A stretch of DNA of 64,000 bases from Pseudoduganella dura (GCF_009727155.1 NZ_WNWM01000002.1:2294001-2358000); one strand, 5' to 3'. Shown: positions 1-9,588, counted from the first letter of the stretch. A program made the numbers and translations. Notes: generated by a model not told the origin, from the letters alone.

Positions 1-1404
1 CGCATACAGGGCCCGCTCGGCTTCCTTGCGCTCAGTGATGTTCTCGGCGAACCCCAGTACCTGCGTGACCTGGTCGCCTGTACTCATCGGGATCAGCACG
101 ATCGACATGTCCGCCATGCGCCCCGCCGCATCGGCGATGCGGGCCGTGTAGGCCACGGCCTGCCCGGCCAGCGCATCGCTCAGGTGCCGCCCCACTTCGG
201 CGCGGTCTTCGATGCCCACATACTCGTCGGCCAGGGTGCCGAGCAGCTGGTGCCGCTCGACGCCGAGTTCCTTCAGCATCTGGTGATTCGCATGCACGAA
301 GCGCCGCCGCGCATCGATCGCATACACCGCGAACGGGTGGTGTTCGAAGAAACCGGCGAAGCGCTCCCGCAGATCGTGCATCGCGCGCCGGCGCGCACGG
401 TACCGGGGCCATGCCGCCGCCGTCCAGGCGGCGATCAGCGACAGCAGCGTGCCCGCCATGGCGAACAGCGCTGCCGCATGCGCTGGCCCGTTGTCGGCCA
501 GGCCGGGTTTGGCGTAGAAATGAACCAGCCACGTACGGTGGGAAAAAACCAGCGTGGCCCGGTGCGCGGCACGGCCGTGCCGTGCCTCATCCAGCGCACG
601 CGCGGCATTGGCGGCGTCGAACACCACATTCCCGCGCGCGACCGAACCGTCGTAGATTTCGAGATCGAACTGCCGCGCCATGCGGCCGTTGTCGAAGCCG
701 GAAAACATGCGGTCCAGGTACATCGTGGAAAACACGAAGCCCTTCAGCGGGCCGTTTCCCTGGCCCGGCGTGTGCACCGGCGAGTAGATCTGGACGATGG
801 CGCGCCGCTGCTGATCCAGGATGGCCGGCATGCGCCGCGTGGCCACCGGTTCGTCGCGCCCGGCGGCTTCCCGCATCGCCGCCGAGCGCTCGGGGAACGC
901 GGCAAAATCGACGCCCAGCAACTGTTTCATCCGGTCTGGATCGAAGGCGTGTTCGCCATACGCCATCGGATAGTAGTCATGCGCGCCGGGGCGGCGGCCG
1001 ACGAGATGGAAACCGGGGACCCGGCGCCGCATGTCCGCTTCGAAGCGTGCCGCTTCCGCCGCCGGCACGCGCGGCAGGTAGCCGAATGCGCGAATGCCGT
1101 CGAACCGCTCGAACACCCGGCTGGCCGCGACGAACTCGGAGAACTCCGCGGCCGCGATCGCATCAGATGCGCTGAACAGCGCGGCCAGGTCGCGGCTCGC
1201 ACCCGTGTACAGGTCGAGCCGGTGACGCAGCAGGAACAGGTAATCCTCGGCGGCGTCCGTCCGCTCCGCGATCCGCTGCGCCTCGGCATGGTCGAAGCGC
1301 GCCATGCCCGCATAGCCGGATACGATGACACCGGCGACCAATACGGCCACCGGCAGCGCGCGCGCAGCCAGTGACGTCCTGATACGGTGAAAAAGCGAAC
1401 CCAT
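1..1404 (-). CDS. CHASE-PAS membrane sensor protein (3' end cut by window edge)
   Basis: The reading frame is open from an ATG at 1404 to base 1, giving the first 468 codons. Residues about 14-34 form a membrane segment (start MGSLFHRIRTSLAARALPVA). An extracytoplasmic CHASE-type domain follows, with the typical FDGIRAFGYLPRV stretch, then a second membrane segment (near AGTLLSLIAAW), then a PAS domain (AGFFEHHPFAVYAID ... VLGFAENITERKEAERAL). CHASE domains sense small extracellular ligands and PAS domains relay or bind cofactors. The output domain, probably GGDEF/EAL or a histidine kinase, lies beyond the left edge and cannot be named. The product should sit in the inner membrane. It is transcribed toward the window edge, and no partner gene is visible in the 140 bases upstream. 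Confidence 0.85.
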   Translation of the reverse strand, partial: MGSLFHRIRTSLAARALPVAVLVAGVIVSGYAGMARFDHAEAQRIAERTDAAEDYLFLLRHRLDLYTGASRDLAALFSASDAIAAAEFSEFVAASRVFERFDGIRAFGYLPRVPAAEAARFEADMRRRVPGFHLVGRRPGAHDYYPMAYGEHAFDPDRMKQLLGVDFAAFPERSAAMREAAGRDEPVATRRMPAILDQQRRAIVQIYSPVHTPGQGNGPLKGFVFSTMYLDRMFSGFDNGRMARQFDLEIYDGSVARGNVVFDAANAARALDEARHGRAAHRATLVFSHRTWLVHFYAKPGLADNGPAHAAALFAMAGTLLSLIAAWTAAAWPRYRARRRAMHDLRERFAGFFEHHPFAVYAIDARRRFVHANHQMLKELGVERHQLLGTLADEYVGIEDRAEVGRHLSDALAGQAVAYTARIADAAGRMADMSIVLIPMSTGDQVTQVLGFAENITERKEAERALYA

Positions 1405-1544
1405 GGTGTCCTTGCGGCCGAAAAGCCTGACCCGACATGGTAGCAGTCGCTAGTTTCCGTATTTCAATATTTCTCGTTCGCGCGCACCGAGGCGACACGA
1501 ACGCAACACTATATTTGCCTTATGACAAAATTCCCGTCCAGGCA

Positions 1545-2099
1545 TCACCACGTGAAATCGTCGGGGATCTGGTAATCCGCATAAGGATCGTCTTCCGGCA
1601 CGGCAGTGGCCGCCGGCTTGTTCACACGCACCACCAGCGCGGCATCGCGTTCGGCGACCTTGTCCGCCACCACGCGCGGTACCAGTTCGAACGTTTCGCC
1701 TTGAGCAACGATCACCAGCCGGCCCGCCACCAGGTGGTCGCGCACGGCGGCGGACACGTGGATCCGCTCGACTTTCGTGCCATACGTAAAGTTGTAGGCG
1801 ATATCGCCATTGCCCTTGGCCTGGCGGTTTTGCCTGACCAGCTGGGTGATCTGCGCGGCGATCGCCTTCTGCTGCGCGGCCGCGTCGCGCTGCGCATTCA
1901 GTTCGCGCGCCCGTTCGGCATTGCGGCGCTGCGCTTCCTGGACCGCCGCGCGTGTTTCATCGACGGCCACCACGCCGGTGCGTAGCGCTTCCTTTTTTTG
2001 CTTGCTCTTGTCCTGGTGGACCTTGGCGGCCTTTTTCTTGTCGACCAGGCCAGCTTTCATTAATTGTTCCTGCAACGAGACCATCATCAACTCCGGCAT
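1545..2099 (-). CDS. DUF2058 (YaiL-type) protein
   Basis: This 184-residue protein matches the DUF2058/YaiL family over its whole length. The N-terminus has the family signature SLQEQLMKAGLVDKKKA, followed by a highly charged Lys/Gln-rich helix, a middle part ending NGDIAYNFTYG, and the diagnostic end DDPYADYQIPDDFTW. The family is cytoplasmic, probably nucleic-acid associated by charge, and has no settled function. The start at 2099 gives MPELMMVSLQ; the ATG at 2084 (MVSLQEQ) fits the family start equally well. It is a single gene diverging from the antiporter gene about 100 bases away. Confidence 0.85.
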   Translation of the reverse strand: MPELMMVSLQEQLMKAGLVDKKKAAKVHQDKSKQKKEALRTGVVAVDETRAAVQEAQRRNAERARELNAQRDAAAQQKAIAAQITQLVRQNRQAKGNGDIAYNFTYGTKVERIHVSAAVRDHLVAGRLVIVAQGETFELVPRVVADKVAERDAALVVRVNKPAATAVPEDDPYADYQIPDDFTW

Positions 2100-2200
2100 T
2101 CAATCGTGAACTTCGCAGCATAGCAAAAGTGCCGGTGCTGGTGGGCCGCTCCGTGGTAAAACGCTTACCATTGCAACATTGCCATTCCCGATCGCCCGCC

Positions 2201-4006
2201 ATGCACGACCTGCTGCTCACGCCCATCGTCTTCCTCGTTACCGCCGTGCTGCTGGTGCCGCTGGCCCAGCGCCTCGGCCTCGGTTCCGTTCTCGGCTACC
2301 TGATCGGCGGCGCGATCATCGGGCCGTGGGGCCTGGGCCTGATCCACGAGGTGGAACTGATCGGCCACGTGGCGGAAATCGGCGTGGTGCTGATGCTGTT
2401 CCTGATCGGCCTGGAACTGCAGCCGGCCAAGCTGATGGAAATGCGGCAGCTGGTGCTGGGCGGCGGCGCGCTGCAGATGGCCACGGGCGGCATCGCGCTG
2501 GGTGCCGCCGCCTGGCTGCTCGGCATGCCGTGGGTGGGCGCGCTGGTGGCCGGCATCGCGCTGGCGCTGTCGTCGACGGCGATCGCGGTGCAGAACATGA
2601 ACGAGCGCCACCTGGACAACACGCCGGCCGGCAAGGCGGCGTTCGCGATCCTGCTGTTCCAGGACATGGCGGCGATCCCGCTGCTGGTGGCGGTGCCGCT
2701 GCTGGGCGGCAGCGGCGCGGCCGACTTCAACTGGCTGTTCGCGATCGGCGCCGTGATCTGCGTGCTGGTGGTGGGCCGCTATGCGATGCGTCCCGCGCTG
2801 CGCCTGATCGCCCGCACCGGCCTGCGCGAGATCTTCACCGCGTTCGCGCTGCTGCTGGTGCTCGGCATCGCCCACCTGATGGAACTGGCCGACCTGTCGA
2901 TGGGCCTGGGCGCCTTCCTGGCCGGCGTGCTGCTGGCCGGTTCCGAGTACCGCAAGGCGCTCGAAACCGACCTGGAACCGTTCAAGGGCCTGCTGCTCGG
3001 ATTGTTCTTCACATCGGTCGGCATGTCGGTCAATTTCGGCCTGCTGGCGGAGGCGCCGGCGCGCATCGCCGCGCTGGCGGGCGGCTACGTGGTGCTGAAG
3101 ATGGTGCTGCTCGGGCTCGCGGCACGTGCGCTGCCGGTACCCGCCGTGCAGCGCTGGCCATTTGCCGCCCTGCTCGCGCAAGGCAGCGAGTTCGCGTTCG
3201 TCGTGCTCGCCGTGGCGCACGACGCGAACGTGGTCGCCGGGCCGTGGCACGAAACGCTGGTGCTGGTGGTGGCGGTCTCTATGGCGCTGACACCGCTGGC
3301 GATGGCCGCCGCCGACCGGTTGAGCCGGCGCATCGACAGGCGCGAGCCGAAGCCGGCCGATACGATCGAGCCCGACGGCGCGCGCGTGATCATCGCCGGC
3401 TTCGGCCGCGTGGGCCAGATCGCCGGCCGGATGCTGGCCGCCTCCGGCATCCGGATGACGGTGCTGGACAACGACCCCGACCTGATCGACATGCTGCGCC
3501 GCTTCGGCCTGCACGTGTTCTACGGCGATGCGACCCGGCTGGACCTGCTGCGCGCCGCCGAAGCGGACAAGGCGGTTTTGCTGATCAATGCGATCGACGA
3601 CATGGACACCAGCCTGCGCCTGGCCGACCTGGTGCGCGAGCATTTCCCGCACATAAAAATGATCGGCCGGGCGCGCAACGTGACGCACCTGTTCGAGCTG
3701 CGCGAACGCGGCGTGGACATGGTGGAGCGCGAAACCTTCGAATCGGCGCTGCTGATCGGCGAGCGCGCGCTCAGGCAACTGGGCATCGACGACGCCAGCG
3801 CGCAACTGGCCCGCTCCAGCTTCCGGGCGCACAACCTGGCCACGCTCGATGCGATGTTCCCGCATTTCCGCGACGAATCGCAGATGATCTCGATCCAGGA
3901 AGAAGCGCGGCAGGAACTGGCGCAATCGTTCGAGCACGACCGGATCAACCTGCGCCCGCAAGGCAAGCCCGCAGCCAAAGGCGCGGCCGGCGCCGGATTG
4001 CCGTGA
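2201..4006 (+). CDS. kefC: KefB/KefC-type glutathione-gated K+/H+ antiporter (CPA2 family)
   Basis: The ATG at 2201 gives a 601-residue protein, the usual KefB/KefC length. An upstream in-frame ATG at 1952 would add an unlikely extension overlapping the DUF2058 gene. The first ~385 residues are a CPA2 exchanger domain of about 12 membrane helices (LLTPIVFLVTAVLLVPLAQR; FLAGVLLAGSEYRKALE). Then comes a cytoplasmic RCK/TrkA-N domain with the nucleotide loop IIAGFGRVGQIAGR near residue 399 and the conserved VFYGDATRLDLL. Family members efflux K+ and acidify the cytoplasm under electrophile stress, and glutathione keeps them closed. No KefF/KefG ancillary oxidoreductase lies next to it. KefB and KefC cannot be told apart here, so the symbol is provisional. 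Confidence 0.88.
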   Translation: MHDLLLTPIVFLVTAVLLVPLAQRLGLGSVLGYLIGGAIIGPWGLGLIHEVELIGHVAEIGVVLMLFLIGLELQPAKLMEMRQLVLGGGALQMATGGIALGAAAWLLGMPWVGALVAGIALALSSTAIAVQNMNERHLDNTPAGKAAFAILLFQDMAAIPLLVAVPLLGGSGAADFNWLFAIGAVICVLVVGRYAMRPALRLIARTGLREIFTAFALLLVLGIAHLMELADLSMGLGAFLAGVLLAGSEYRKALETDLEPFKGLLLGLFFTSVGMSVNFGLLAEAPARIAALAGGYVVLKMVLLGLAARALPVPAVQRWPFAALLAQGSEFAFVVLAVAHDANVVAGPWHETLVLVVAVSMALTPLAMAAADRLSRRIDRREPKPADTIEPDGARVIIAGFGRVGQIAGRMLAASGIRMTVLDNDPDLIDMLRRFGLHVFYGDATRLDLLRAAEADKAVLLINAIDDMDTSLRLADLVREHFPHIKMIGRARNVTHLFELRERGVDMVERETFESALLIGERALRQLGIDDASAQLARSSFRAHNLATLDAMFPHFRDESQMISIQEEARQELAQSFEHDRINLRPQGKPAAKGAAGAGLP

Positions 4007-4103
4007 ACTTTCCGGGCACGCCCACCGGACAGTGCCGCCCTTTACTGCGGCCGTCATTCGAACGATACTTATCCCTTCATTGTCTTGCCCGAGGAGAGTC
4101 CGA

Positions 4104-5747
4104 GTGAAAAAAACCCTGCTGGCCACCCTGCTGCTGGCCGCCTTCGCGGCGCATGCCGACACGCCCAAGTTCGATCCGCAACGCCTGTCGCTGCACGTGA
4201 AAGTGCTGGCCTCCGACGAATTCGAGGGCCGCGAGCCGCACACGGCGGGCGAAACGAAAACGGTGGATTACCTGGTCGACCAGTTCAAGGCGGCGGGTGC
4301 GCAGCCCGGCGGCGACATCGTTGGCGGCAAGCATGGCTGGACGCAGGAAGTGCCGCTGGGCCGCTTCCAGATCAAGGGACCGGTCGCCCTCACCGTCAAC
4401 GCCGGCAAGGATGCCCTGAGCTGGACGCAGGGCGAGCAGATCGCCGTGCGCGCGTCGATGAACGGCAAGCCGCTGGTGGACTTCAGGAATGCGCCGCTGG
4501 TGTTCGTCGGCTATGGCGTGACGGCGCCGGAGCGCAACTGGGACGACTTCAAGGGCCAGGACCTGAAGGGCAAGCTGGCGGTGGTGCTGATCAACGACCC
4601 CGACTTCGAAACGGGCGCCGGCGACTTCGGCGGCAAGGCCATGACCTACTACGGCCGCTGGACCTACAAGTTCGAGGAACTGGCGCGCCGCGGCGCGCTG
4701 GGCACGCTCATCGTGCATGAAACGGCGCCGGCTTCGTATGGCTGGGCCACCGTGAAGAATTCGAACACCAACGTGATGTACGACATCGTGCGCAAGGACC
4801 CGGCGAAATCGCATGCGCCGATGGAAGCATGGATCCAGCGCGATGCGGCGGTGGAGCTGTTCAAGCGCGCCGGCCTCGATTTCGACGCGGCCAAGAAAGC
4901 CGCGCAGGGCCGCGACTTCAAGCCGGTGGCGCTCAACGGCGTGACCCTGTCGGCCCGCTACGCGGTCGATGCGCAGGTGATCAAGTCGCGCAACGTGATC
5001 GCGCGGATTCCCGGCAGCGAGCGCGCGGACGAAACCATCATCTACAGCGGCCACTGGGATCACCTGGGCGTGGGCGCTCCGGATGCGAAGGGCGACAAGA
5101 TCTACAACGGCGCCGTCGACAACGGCACCGGCATGGCCGCGCTGATCGAGCTGGCGCGCGCCTACGCGAAAGCACCGGCGCCGAAGCGCAGCGTGGTGTT
5201 CCTGGCCGTGACGGCCGAGGAAAAAGGCCTGCTGGGCTCCGAATACTATGCGGCCAACCCGGTCTACCCGCTGGAGAAGACGGTGGGCGTGATCAACGTG
5301 GATGCGCTGAGCCCGCACGGCCCGTCGCGCAACTTCACGATCTCCGGCAGCGCGAAACTGGACCTGCTCGATCTGCTGATCGCCAAGGCGCGCCAGCGCA
5401 ACCAGGCCTACGCGCCGGATCCGAAGCCGGAAGCGGGCTACTTCTTCCGCTCCGACCACTTCTCGTTCGCCAAGCGCGGCGTGCCGGCATTCTCGTTCGG
5501 CTCAGGCGAGGACTGGACCACCGGCGGCACCGCCGCCGGCAAGGCCGAGGAAGACAACTACACCAAGGACCGCTACCACCAGCCGGCCGACGAATGGAAT
5601 CCGACGTGGACCTTCACCGGCCTGGCCAGCGACCTGGAACTGCTGTACGGCGTGGGCCGCGACCTGGCCGACTCGCGCACCTGGCCGAACTGGGGCAAGG
5701 ATTCGGAGTTCCGCGTGCTGCGCGACGCCAGCGCGGCGAAGCGCTGA
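4104..5747 (+). CDS. Exported M28-family zinc peptidase with PA insert
   Basis: The start is set at GTG 4104 because GAGGAG lies 8 bases upstream and the product then begins with a clean signal peptide ending AFAAHA before DTPKF; the ATG at 4032 would spoil this. The mature ~529 residues carry a protease-associated-like insert (LVFVGYGVTAPERNWDDFKG) and an M28 catalytic domain with the expected zinc and catalytic residues in order: GHWDHLG (about 315), AVDNGTG (about 338), TAEEKGLLGS (about 371), INVDAL, and RSDHFSF (about 450). It should be a periplasmic or secreted aminopeptidase or carboxypeptidase; the substrate is not evident. It is followed by a strong terminator hairpin, so it is probably the last gene of its transcript. 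Confidence 0.9.
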   Translation: MKKTLLATLLLAAFAAHADTPKFDPQRLSLHVKVLASDEFEGREPHTAGETKTVDYLVDQFKAAGAQPGGDIVGGKHGWTQEVPLGRFQIKGPVALTVNAGKDALSWTQGEQIAVRASMNGKPLVDFRNAPLVFVGYGVTAPERNWDDFKGQDLKGKLAVVLINDPDFETGAGDFGGKAMTYYGRWTYKFEELARRGALGTLIVHETAPASYGWATVKNSNTNVMYDIVRKDPAKSHAPMEAWIQRDAAVELFKRAGLDFDAAKKAAQGRDFKPVALNGVTLSARYAVDAQVIKSRNVIARIPGSERADETIIYSGHWDHLGVGAPDAKGDKIYNGAVDNGTGMAALIELARAYAKAPAPKRSVVFLAVTAEEKGLLGSEYYAANPVYPLEKTVGVINVDALSPHGPSRNFTISGSAKLDLLDLLIAKARQRNQAYAPDPKPEAGYFFRSDHFSFAKRGVPAFSFGSGEDWTTGGTAAGKAEEDNYTKDRYHQPADEWNPTWTFTGLASDLELLYGVGRDLADSRTWPNWGKDSEFRVLRDASAAKR

Positions 5748-5768
5748 GCCGGCGCCGGCCGGTATCGG

Positions 5769-5794
5769 AGCCCGCCCTGGTGGCGGGCTTTTTT
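5769..5794 (+). terminator. Rho-independent terminator after the M28 peptidase gene
   Basis: An 8-bp GC-rich stem (AGCCCGCC / GGCGGGCT) with a 5-base loop is followed by a run of T. It lies 22 bases past the M28 stop and abuts the 3' end of the convergent transporter gene, so it may serve both. Confidence 0.85.
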
Positions 5795-6741
5795 CATGGT
5801 GCAACTTTCAGGAGCATCGCCCCCCGCCCCGGCTTGCCCGGCGCGTGCGCGGCGGCGCAGCACACCACGCCGCCGGTCAGCAGCACCATCGCCGCGCTCT
5901 CGGACATCGTCGGCCAGCGGCCTTCCCACAGGAAGCCGTACAGCAGGCCGAACAGCGTCTCGAACACGATCATCTGCCCCGCCAGCGCCAGCGGCAATGC
6001 GCGGCTGGCATGGTTCCACAGCGCGTTGCCGAGCACCGAACAGAGCATGGCAACGGCGCCGACGATGCCAACGAACTTCCACCATGCAGCGCTGTCATGC
6101 ATGCCGTCCGCCAGCAGAAAGGCGGGCACGGCCAGCACCAGCGCCTCGATCCCAGTCACCACGCCCGTCAACAGGCTCCACTCGCGCGCCGACACCGTCG
6201 TGATGCGCGCAAGCACGCGGCTGTTGCCGACGACGTAAAGCGTCCACGATACCAGCGCCCCCAGCGCGCACAGCAGGCCGGGCAGCGAACCCGTGCCCGG
6301 GGCGGACAGCGCATCCCAGCCGATGCAGGCCAGGCCGGCGGCACTGAGTGCGAGCGATGGCGCCAGCCGCCGCAGCGGCACGGCATGCCGGTCGCGGCTG
6401 CCGGCCAGCGTGACGGCGATGGGCGCCAGGCCGATCACCAGCGACGCCATCGCCACGCCGCCGGACTGCACGGCGGCGGCAAGCAGTACGTAGTAGACGA
6501 TGTTGCCGGCCAGGCCGAGCCAGACCAGCGCGCGCCATTCCGCCCGGCCCAGGCGCTGGCGCAGCGCATTCCACGACGGCGCGACCAGCACGGCGGCGAT
6601 GATGCCGTAGGCAAGGTAACGGCCTGCCGACAGCTGCATCGGCGCAAAGCCCGGCGCCAGTTCCGGCGCGAGAAAGATCAGCCCCCACAGGGCGCCGGCG
6701 GCAATGCCCGCGGCAATGCCGCGGCGGTGATCCTTGACCAT
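5794..6741 (-). CDS. EamA/DMT-superfamily transporter
   Basis: This 315-residue, very hydrophobic protein has about ten membrane helices arranged as two EamA repeats (GIAAGALWGLIFLAPELAP at the start; second repeat from about residue 160, LCALGALVSWTLYVVGNSR). DMT exporters of this type move amino acids, drugs or metabolites out across the inner membrane; the substrate cannot be read from sequence. AGGAGG lies 7 bases before the ATG. The gene follows an AraC-type regulator on the same strand with a 60-base gap, so the two probably form one unit, with the regulator controlling the exporter. Confidence 0.85.
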   Translation of the reverse strand: MVKDHRRGIAAGIAAGALWGLIFLAPELAPGFAPMQLSAGRYLAYGIIAAVLVAPSWNALRQRLGRAEWRALVWLGLAGNIVYYVLLAAAVQSGGVAMASLVIGLAPIAVTLAGSRDRHAVPLRRLAPSLALSAAGLACIGWDALSAPGTGSLPGLLCALGALVSWTLYVVGNSRVLARITTVSAREWSLLTGVVTGIEALVLAVPAFLLADGMHDSAAWWKFVGIVGAVAMLCSVLGNALWNHASRALPLALAGQMIVFETLFGLLYGFLWEGRWPTMSESAAMVLLTGGVVCCAAAHAPGKPGRGAMLLKVAP

Positions 6742-6801
6742 CGTGAAACCTCCTGAAAACAGGGATTCTCGACGGTCGCGATGGGGATTTCTTGATGTTT
6801 C

Positions 6802-7566
6802 CTACAGCGTTTTTGTCCCGTTCTCCAGGCTGGCGCGGCGGTAGGCGGCCGGGGTCGTATCCAGCGCCGCGCGCAGCGCCCTCGTCAGCGCGCTCTGGTC
6901 CGCGAAACCGGCGGCCAGCGCCACCTCGGCAATGGACAGGTTGCCGGCGACGAGCAATTCGCAGGCGCGATCGAGCCGCCGCGCCATCAGCCAGGCATGC
7001 GGGCTGGCATCGAGTTCCGCGCGAAACAGCGCATGCAGGCGGCTCACGCCGATGCCGGCATGGCGCGCCATCGATTCCGTGGTCCACGCCTGCGCGGGTT
7101 CGGCCTCGATCTGCGCGCACAGCATCGCCAGCCGCGATGCCGGCCGTACCGGCGTGTCGGCCAGCGCGTCGAGCAGCAGCGGCACCCAGCCTTGTACCAG
7201 CCCGGGACGTACCTGCCAGGCTCCCGCCATCAGCGCCATGTACTCGAGCAGCTTGCGCGCGGCCGGCCCGAGCGGCGTGAACGGCCGCTCCAGCAGCCGC
7301 TGCCAGTCGCCCTGCGCGAAGAAGCCGGTACCGGCTTCGATGTCGACGACGATCGACCGGTTGCTGCCGGCGCCGCACTGCGCATGCCACGCGCCCGGCG
7401 CCACCAGCGCGCCGTGCAGCGGATCGAGCCGCCCTGCCCGGCCCTCGATGTCGAGCATCACCACGCCGGCGACAGGCAGCACCAGCTGCGCGAACGCATG
7501 GCGATCGGACTCGCGCTGCGCACCATAGCTGCGCAGGTGAATGTCGGCTGCAGGGATTTCAGGCAT
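6802..7566 (-). CDS. AraC-family transcriptional regulator
   Basis: The protein has 254 residues. The N-terminal ~140 residues resemble a cupin-like sensor (LDPLHGALVAPGAWHAQCG). The C-terminal ~100 residues hold two helix-turn-helix motifs of the AraC/XylS type (ESMARHAGIGVSRLHALFRA and LSIAEVALAAGFADQSALTR). It is a DNA-binding regulator whose likely target is the adjacent EamA transporter gene downstream. The inducer is unknown. Confidence 0.88.
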   Translation of the reverse strand: MPEIPAADIHLRSYGAQRESDRHAFAQLVLPVAGVVMLDIEGRAGRLDPLHGALVAPGAWHAQCGAGSNRSIVVDIEAGTGFFAQGDWQRLLERPFTPLGPAARKLLEYMALMAGAWQVRPGLVQGWVPLLLDALADTPVRPASRLAMLCAQIEAEPAQAWTTESMARHAGIGVSRLHALFRAELDASPHAWLMARRLDRACELLVAGNLSIAEVALAAGFADQSALTRALRAALDTTPAAYRRASLENGTKTL

Positions 7567-7614
7567 GACGGTGGCGAAGCTCCGGGGTGAATCACAAGTA
7601 TAAGGCGCCAGACA

Positions 7615-9444
7615 TTATTCCGCCGCCAGGCCGAGCGCGGCGAAGTGCAACACCCATTCGCGCCGGCCGTCGACGCCGATCAGCGCGGCGGCCGCGTCGT
7701 CGTAGAACGCGCCGACCGGGCAGGCGCCGAGGCCGCGGGCGGTGGCGCCCAGCAGCCAGCGTTCACCGACCAGCCCGGCCTCGAGGAACGCATGCCGGTA
7801 GCCGCGTGCGCCTTCGGCGAACAGTGCCCGGCGGTCGGCGGACAGCACGAGCACCACGGCGGCGTCGCCGATCACGGCCTGCGCCAGCGCGGCCGACTGC
7901 GCCGCGGCGGCGAAATCGCCGCTGCGCACGCGTTCGAGGGCATGGCCGCGCCCGTAACGGTACACGCCCGGCGCCAGGCCCTGCACGCGATTGACGACCA
8001 GGTGGATGCGCACCGCGGTGGACAGCTGGGGCGGCTGGCGCATGTCGGCCAGGATCGCGGCCAGCACCGGCAGCGGCACCGCTGCGGCCGTGAAGCGGCG
8101 CTTGCTGCGCCGCTCGCCGATCGCCCGCGCCACCGGCATCGCCGATGGCTGCGGTGCCGGCAATGCGATGCCGCCGGCACCGTGAGAGGACGGCAGCCGC
8201 AGCGATGTGGCCTGCTGGACGCGGCTGGTGGCGCCCAGCGCGGCAGCGCCCCCTTCCACCGGCGAAAACACGGCCGGCGGCGGCCTGCCGGCCGCGCTGC
8301 CCAGTTCCATCACCGCCAGCGGCGCCTCGCGTTCGCCATCGATGGCCAGCGTGGCGGCGAGGCGGCTTTCGTCGAAACGCGGCGACAGCACGGCGTGCAG
8401 CCCGGCCGCGTGCGCCGCCACGCGCAGGTTTTCCAGCACGTGCCCGGCATCGGCCACCGCGTAGCGCCAGGCGCGTTCGCGGTACTTGTAGCCGCTGCGG
8501 TGGAAGATGGAAGTCAGCACGACAGCGGCATCGGCATCGCTTGCGAACGGCGCACCGGTCGCCGCGGGCAGCGGCCCGAGCGATACCAGGCGCTCGCGTT
8601 CCGCATCGTAGTGGTAGATGCCCTGTGCCAGCCCGCCCACCCGGCGTGCCAGCAGGTACAGCTCACTGGGGAACAGTCCGCCGGACGACGGCGCGGCGCG
8701 CAGTGCCTGCCCGCCGCGCCGCTGCGTGATGCCGGCCGCGAGGTACAGCAACGTGGCCACTTCCGCCAGCTGCGGCGGCCCGGTACGCGGCCGCGGCGCC
8801 GGCGCCCGCAGCGCCGCCGACAGGCCAGCCGTGGCGGCGGCGCCACGGCCGAGCGCGATGTCGAGCGCAATGCCCGGCACATCCGGATAGCGCTTGAACG
8901 GCAGCGGCGCGTCGCCCCAGTCGATGCCGGGCGCGCTGCCGAACACGCCGGTGCGCGACAAGGAAGAGTGCTGGTGAAAGCGCACCACCGCGGCCACGGC
9001 CTCGTCGGGTGCGGCAGAGGGGGCCGGTGCCGGTGCCGGTGCACGCATCGTGCCGGCCAGGTATCCCGCCACGAGCGCCAGCGCGGCTAAGCCGACCAAG
9101 CCGGCCAGCGCCGCCGGCGAGCGCCGCGGTTGCGCGGTCCCGGCCGCTGCGCGAGCGCCGCCGCGCAGCGTGCGCCACACCACGGGCAGGTTGAACCACA
9201 GGTGCAGCGCCACCAGCAGCAGCGTGCCGTAGCCGAACAGGTAGTGCCAGTCGAACACCGGCAACTGCTGGTTGGCCACCCAAAAAATTCCCAGCCCGGC
9301 GGTGGACAGCAGGTATAGCATTAGCAGTACGCTGAGATGAACGTTCAGCGCGTGACGCGATGGCTTCCGCCCGCGCACCAGCGCGGCGCCCAGCCAGGCG
9401 CCATACAGCGCCAGCGGCAACAGAACCCAGGCGAGCTTCGGCAT
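7615..9444 (-). CDS. Membrane-anchored SagB/ThcOx-type nitroreductase-fold dehydrogenase
   Basis: This 609-residue protein starts at an ATG preceded by GGGAGG. Residues 1-~95 form three or four membrane helices with histidines (ALNVHLSVLLMLYLLSTAGL; DWHYLFGYGTLLLVALHLWF), resembling small cytochrome-b-like modules. A further helix follows at ~120-140. The rest holds two nitroreductase-like FMN domains, as in SagB-type dehydrogenases: one with HSSLSRTG and SSGGLFPSELYLL, the second from about residue 430 (RSKRRFTAAAVPLPVLAAIL) ending near ARGLGACPVGAFYDD. SagB enzymes oxidise azolines to azoles in modified peptides, but no YcaO or cyclodehydratase gene is visible, so the substrate is open. The membrane module suggests electrons pass to or from the membrane. 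Confidence 0.75.
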   Translation of the reverse strand: MPKLAWVLLPLALYGAWLGAALVRGRKPSRHALNVHLSVLLMLYLLSTAGLGIFWVANQQLPVFDWHYLFGYGTLLLVALHLWFNLPVVWRTLRGGARAAAGTAQPRRSPAALAGLVGLAALALVAGYLAGTMRAPAPAPAPSAAPDEAVAAVVRFHQHSSLSRTGVFGSAPGIDWGDAPLPFKRYPDVPGIALDIALGRGAAATAGLSAALRAPAPRPRTGPPQLAEVATLLYLAAGITQRRGGQALRAAPSSGGLFPSELYLLARRVGGLAQGIYHYDAERERLVSLGPLPAATGAPFASDADAAVVLTSIFHRSGYKYRERAWRYAVADAGHVLENLRVAAHAAGLHAVLSPRFDESRLAATLAIDGEREAPLAVMELGSAAGRPPPAVFSPVEGGAAALGATSRVQQATSLRLPSSHGAGGIALPAPQPSAMPVARAIGERRSKRRFTAAAVPLPVLAAILADMRQPPQLSTAVRIHLVVNRVQGLAPGVYRYGRGHALERVRSGDFAAAAQSAALAQAVIGDAAVVLVLSADRRALFAEGARGYRHAFLEAGLVGERWLLGATARGLGACPVGAFYDDAAAALIGVDGRREWVLHFAALGLAAE

Positions 9445-9494
9445 GGCGCCTCCCGCGAACGACGGTCACTTGATGGTTGCTCGATGGATGGTCG

Positions 9495-9515
9495 TTGATC
9501 CATTATTGATCCATT
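9495..9515. repeat. Direct repeat TTGATCCATT in a divergent promoter region
   Basis: Two exact 10-base copies, 9495-9504 and 9506-9515, are spaced 11 bases apart, one helical turn. They lie between the divergent SagB-type and TPR genes. This could be a regulator binding site, but no regulator is identified. Confidence 0.35.
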
Positions 9516-9588
9516 CCGCGCAGCCCGTACCAGCCAGATCGGAACCCGCGCCATCGCCGTCACTCTAACCCAGTCTACAGGAAGGGGG

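Noticed and set aside
2165..4243. Long minus-strand open frame opposite the antiporter gene
   Set aside because: Its product is rich in His, Gln and Arg with no domain, the usual shadow of a GC-rich gene; the plus-strand antiporter is clear.
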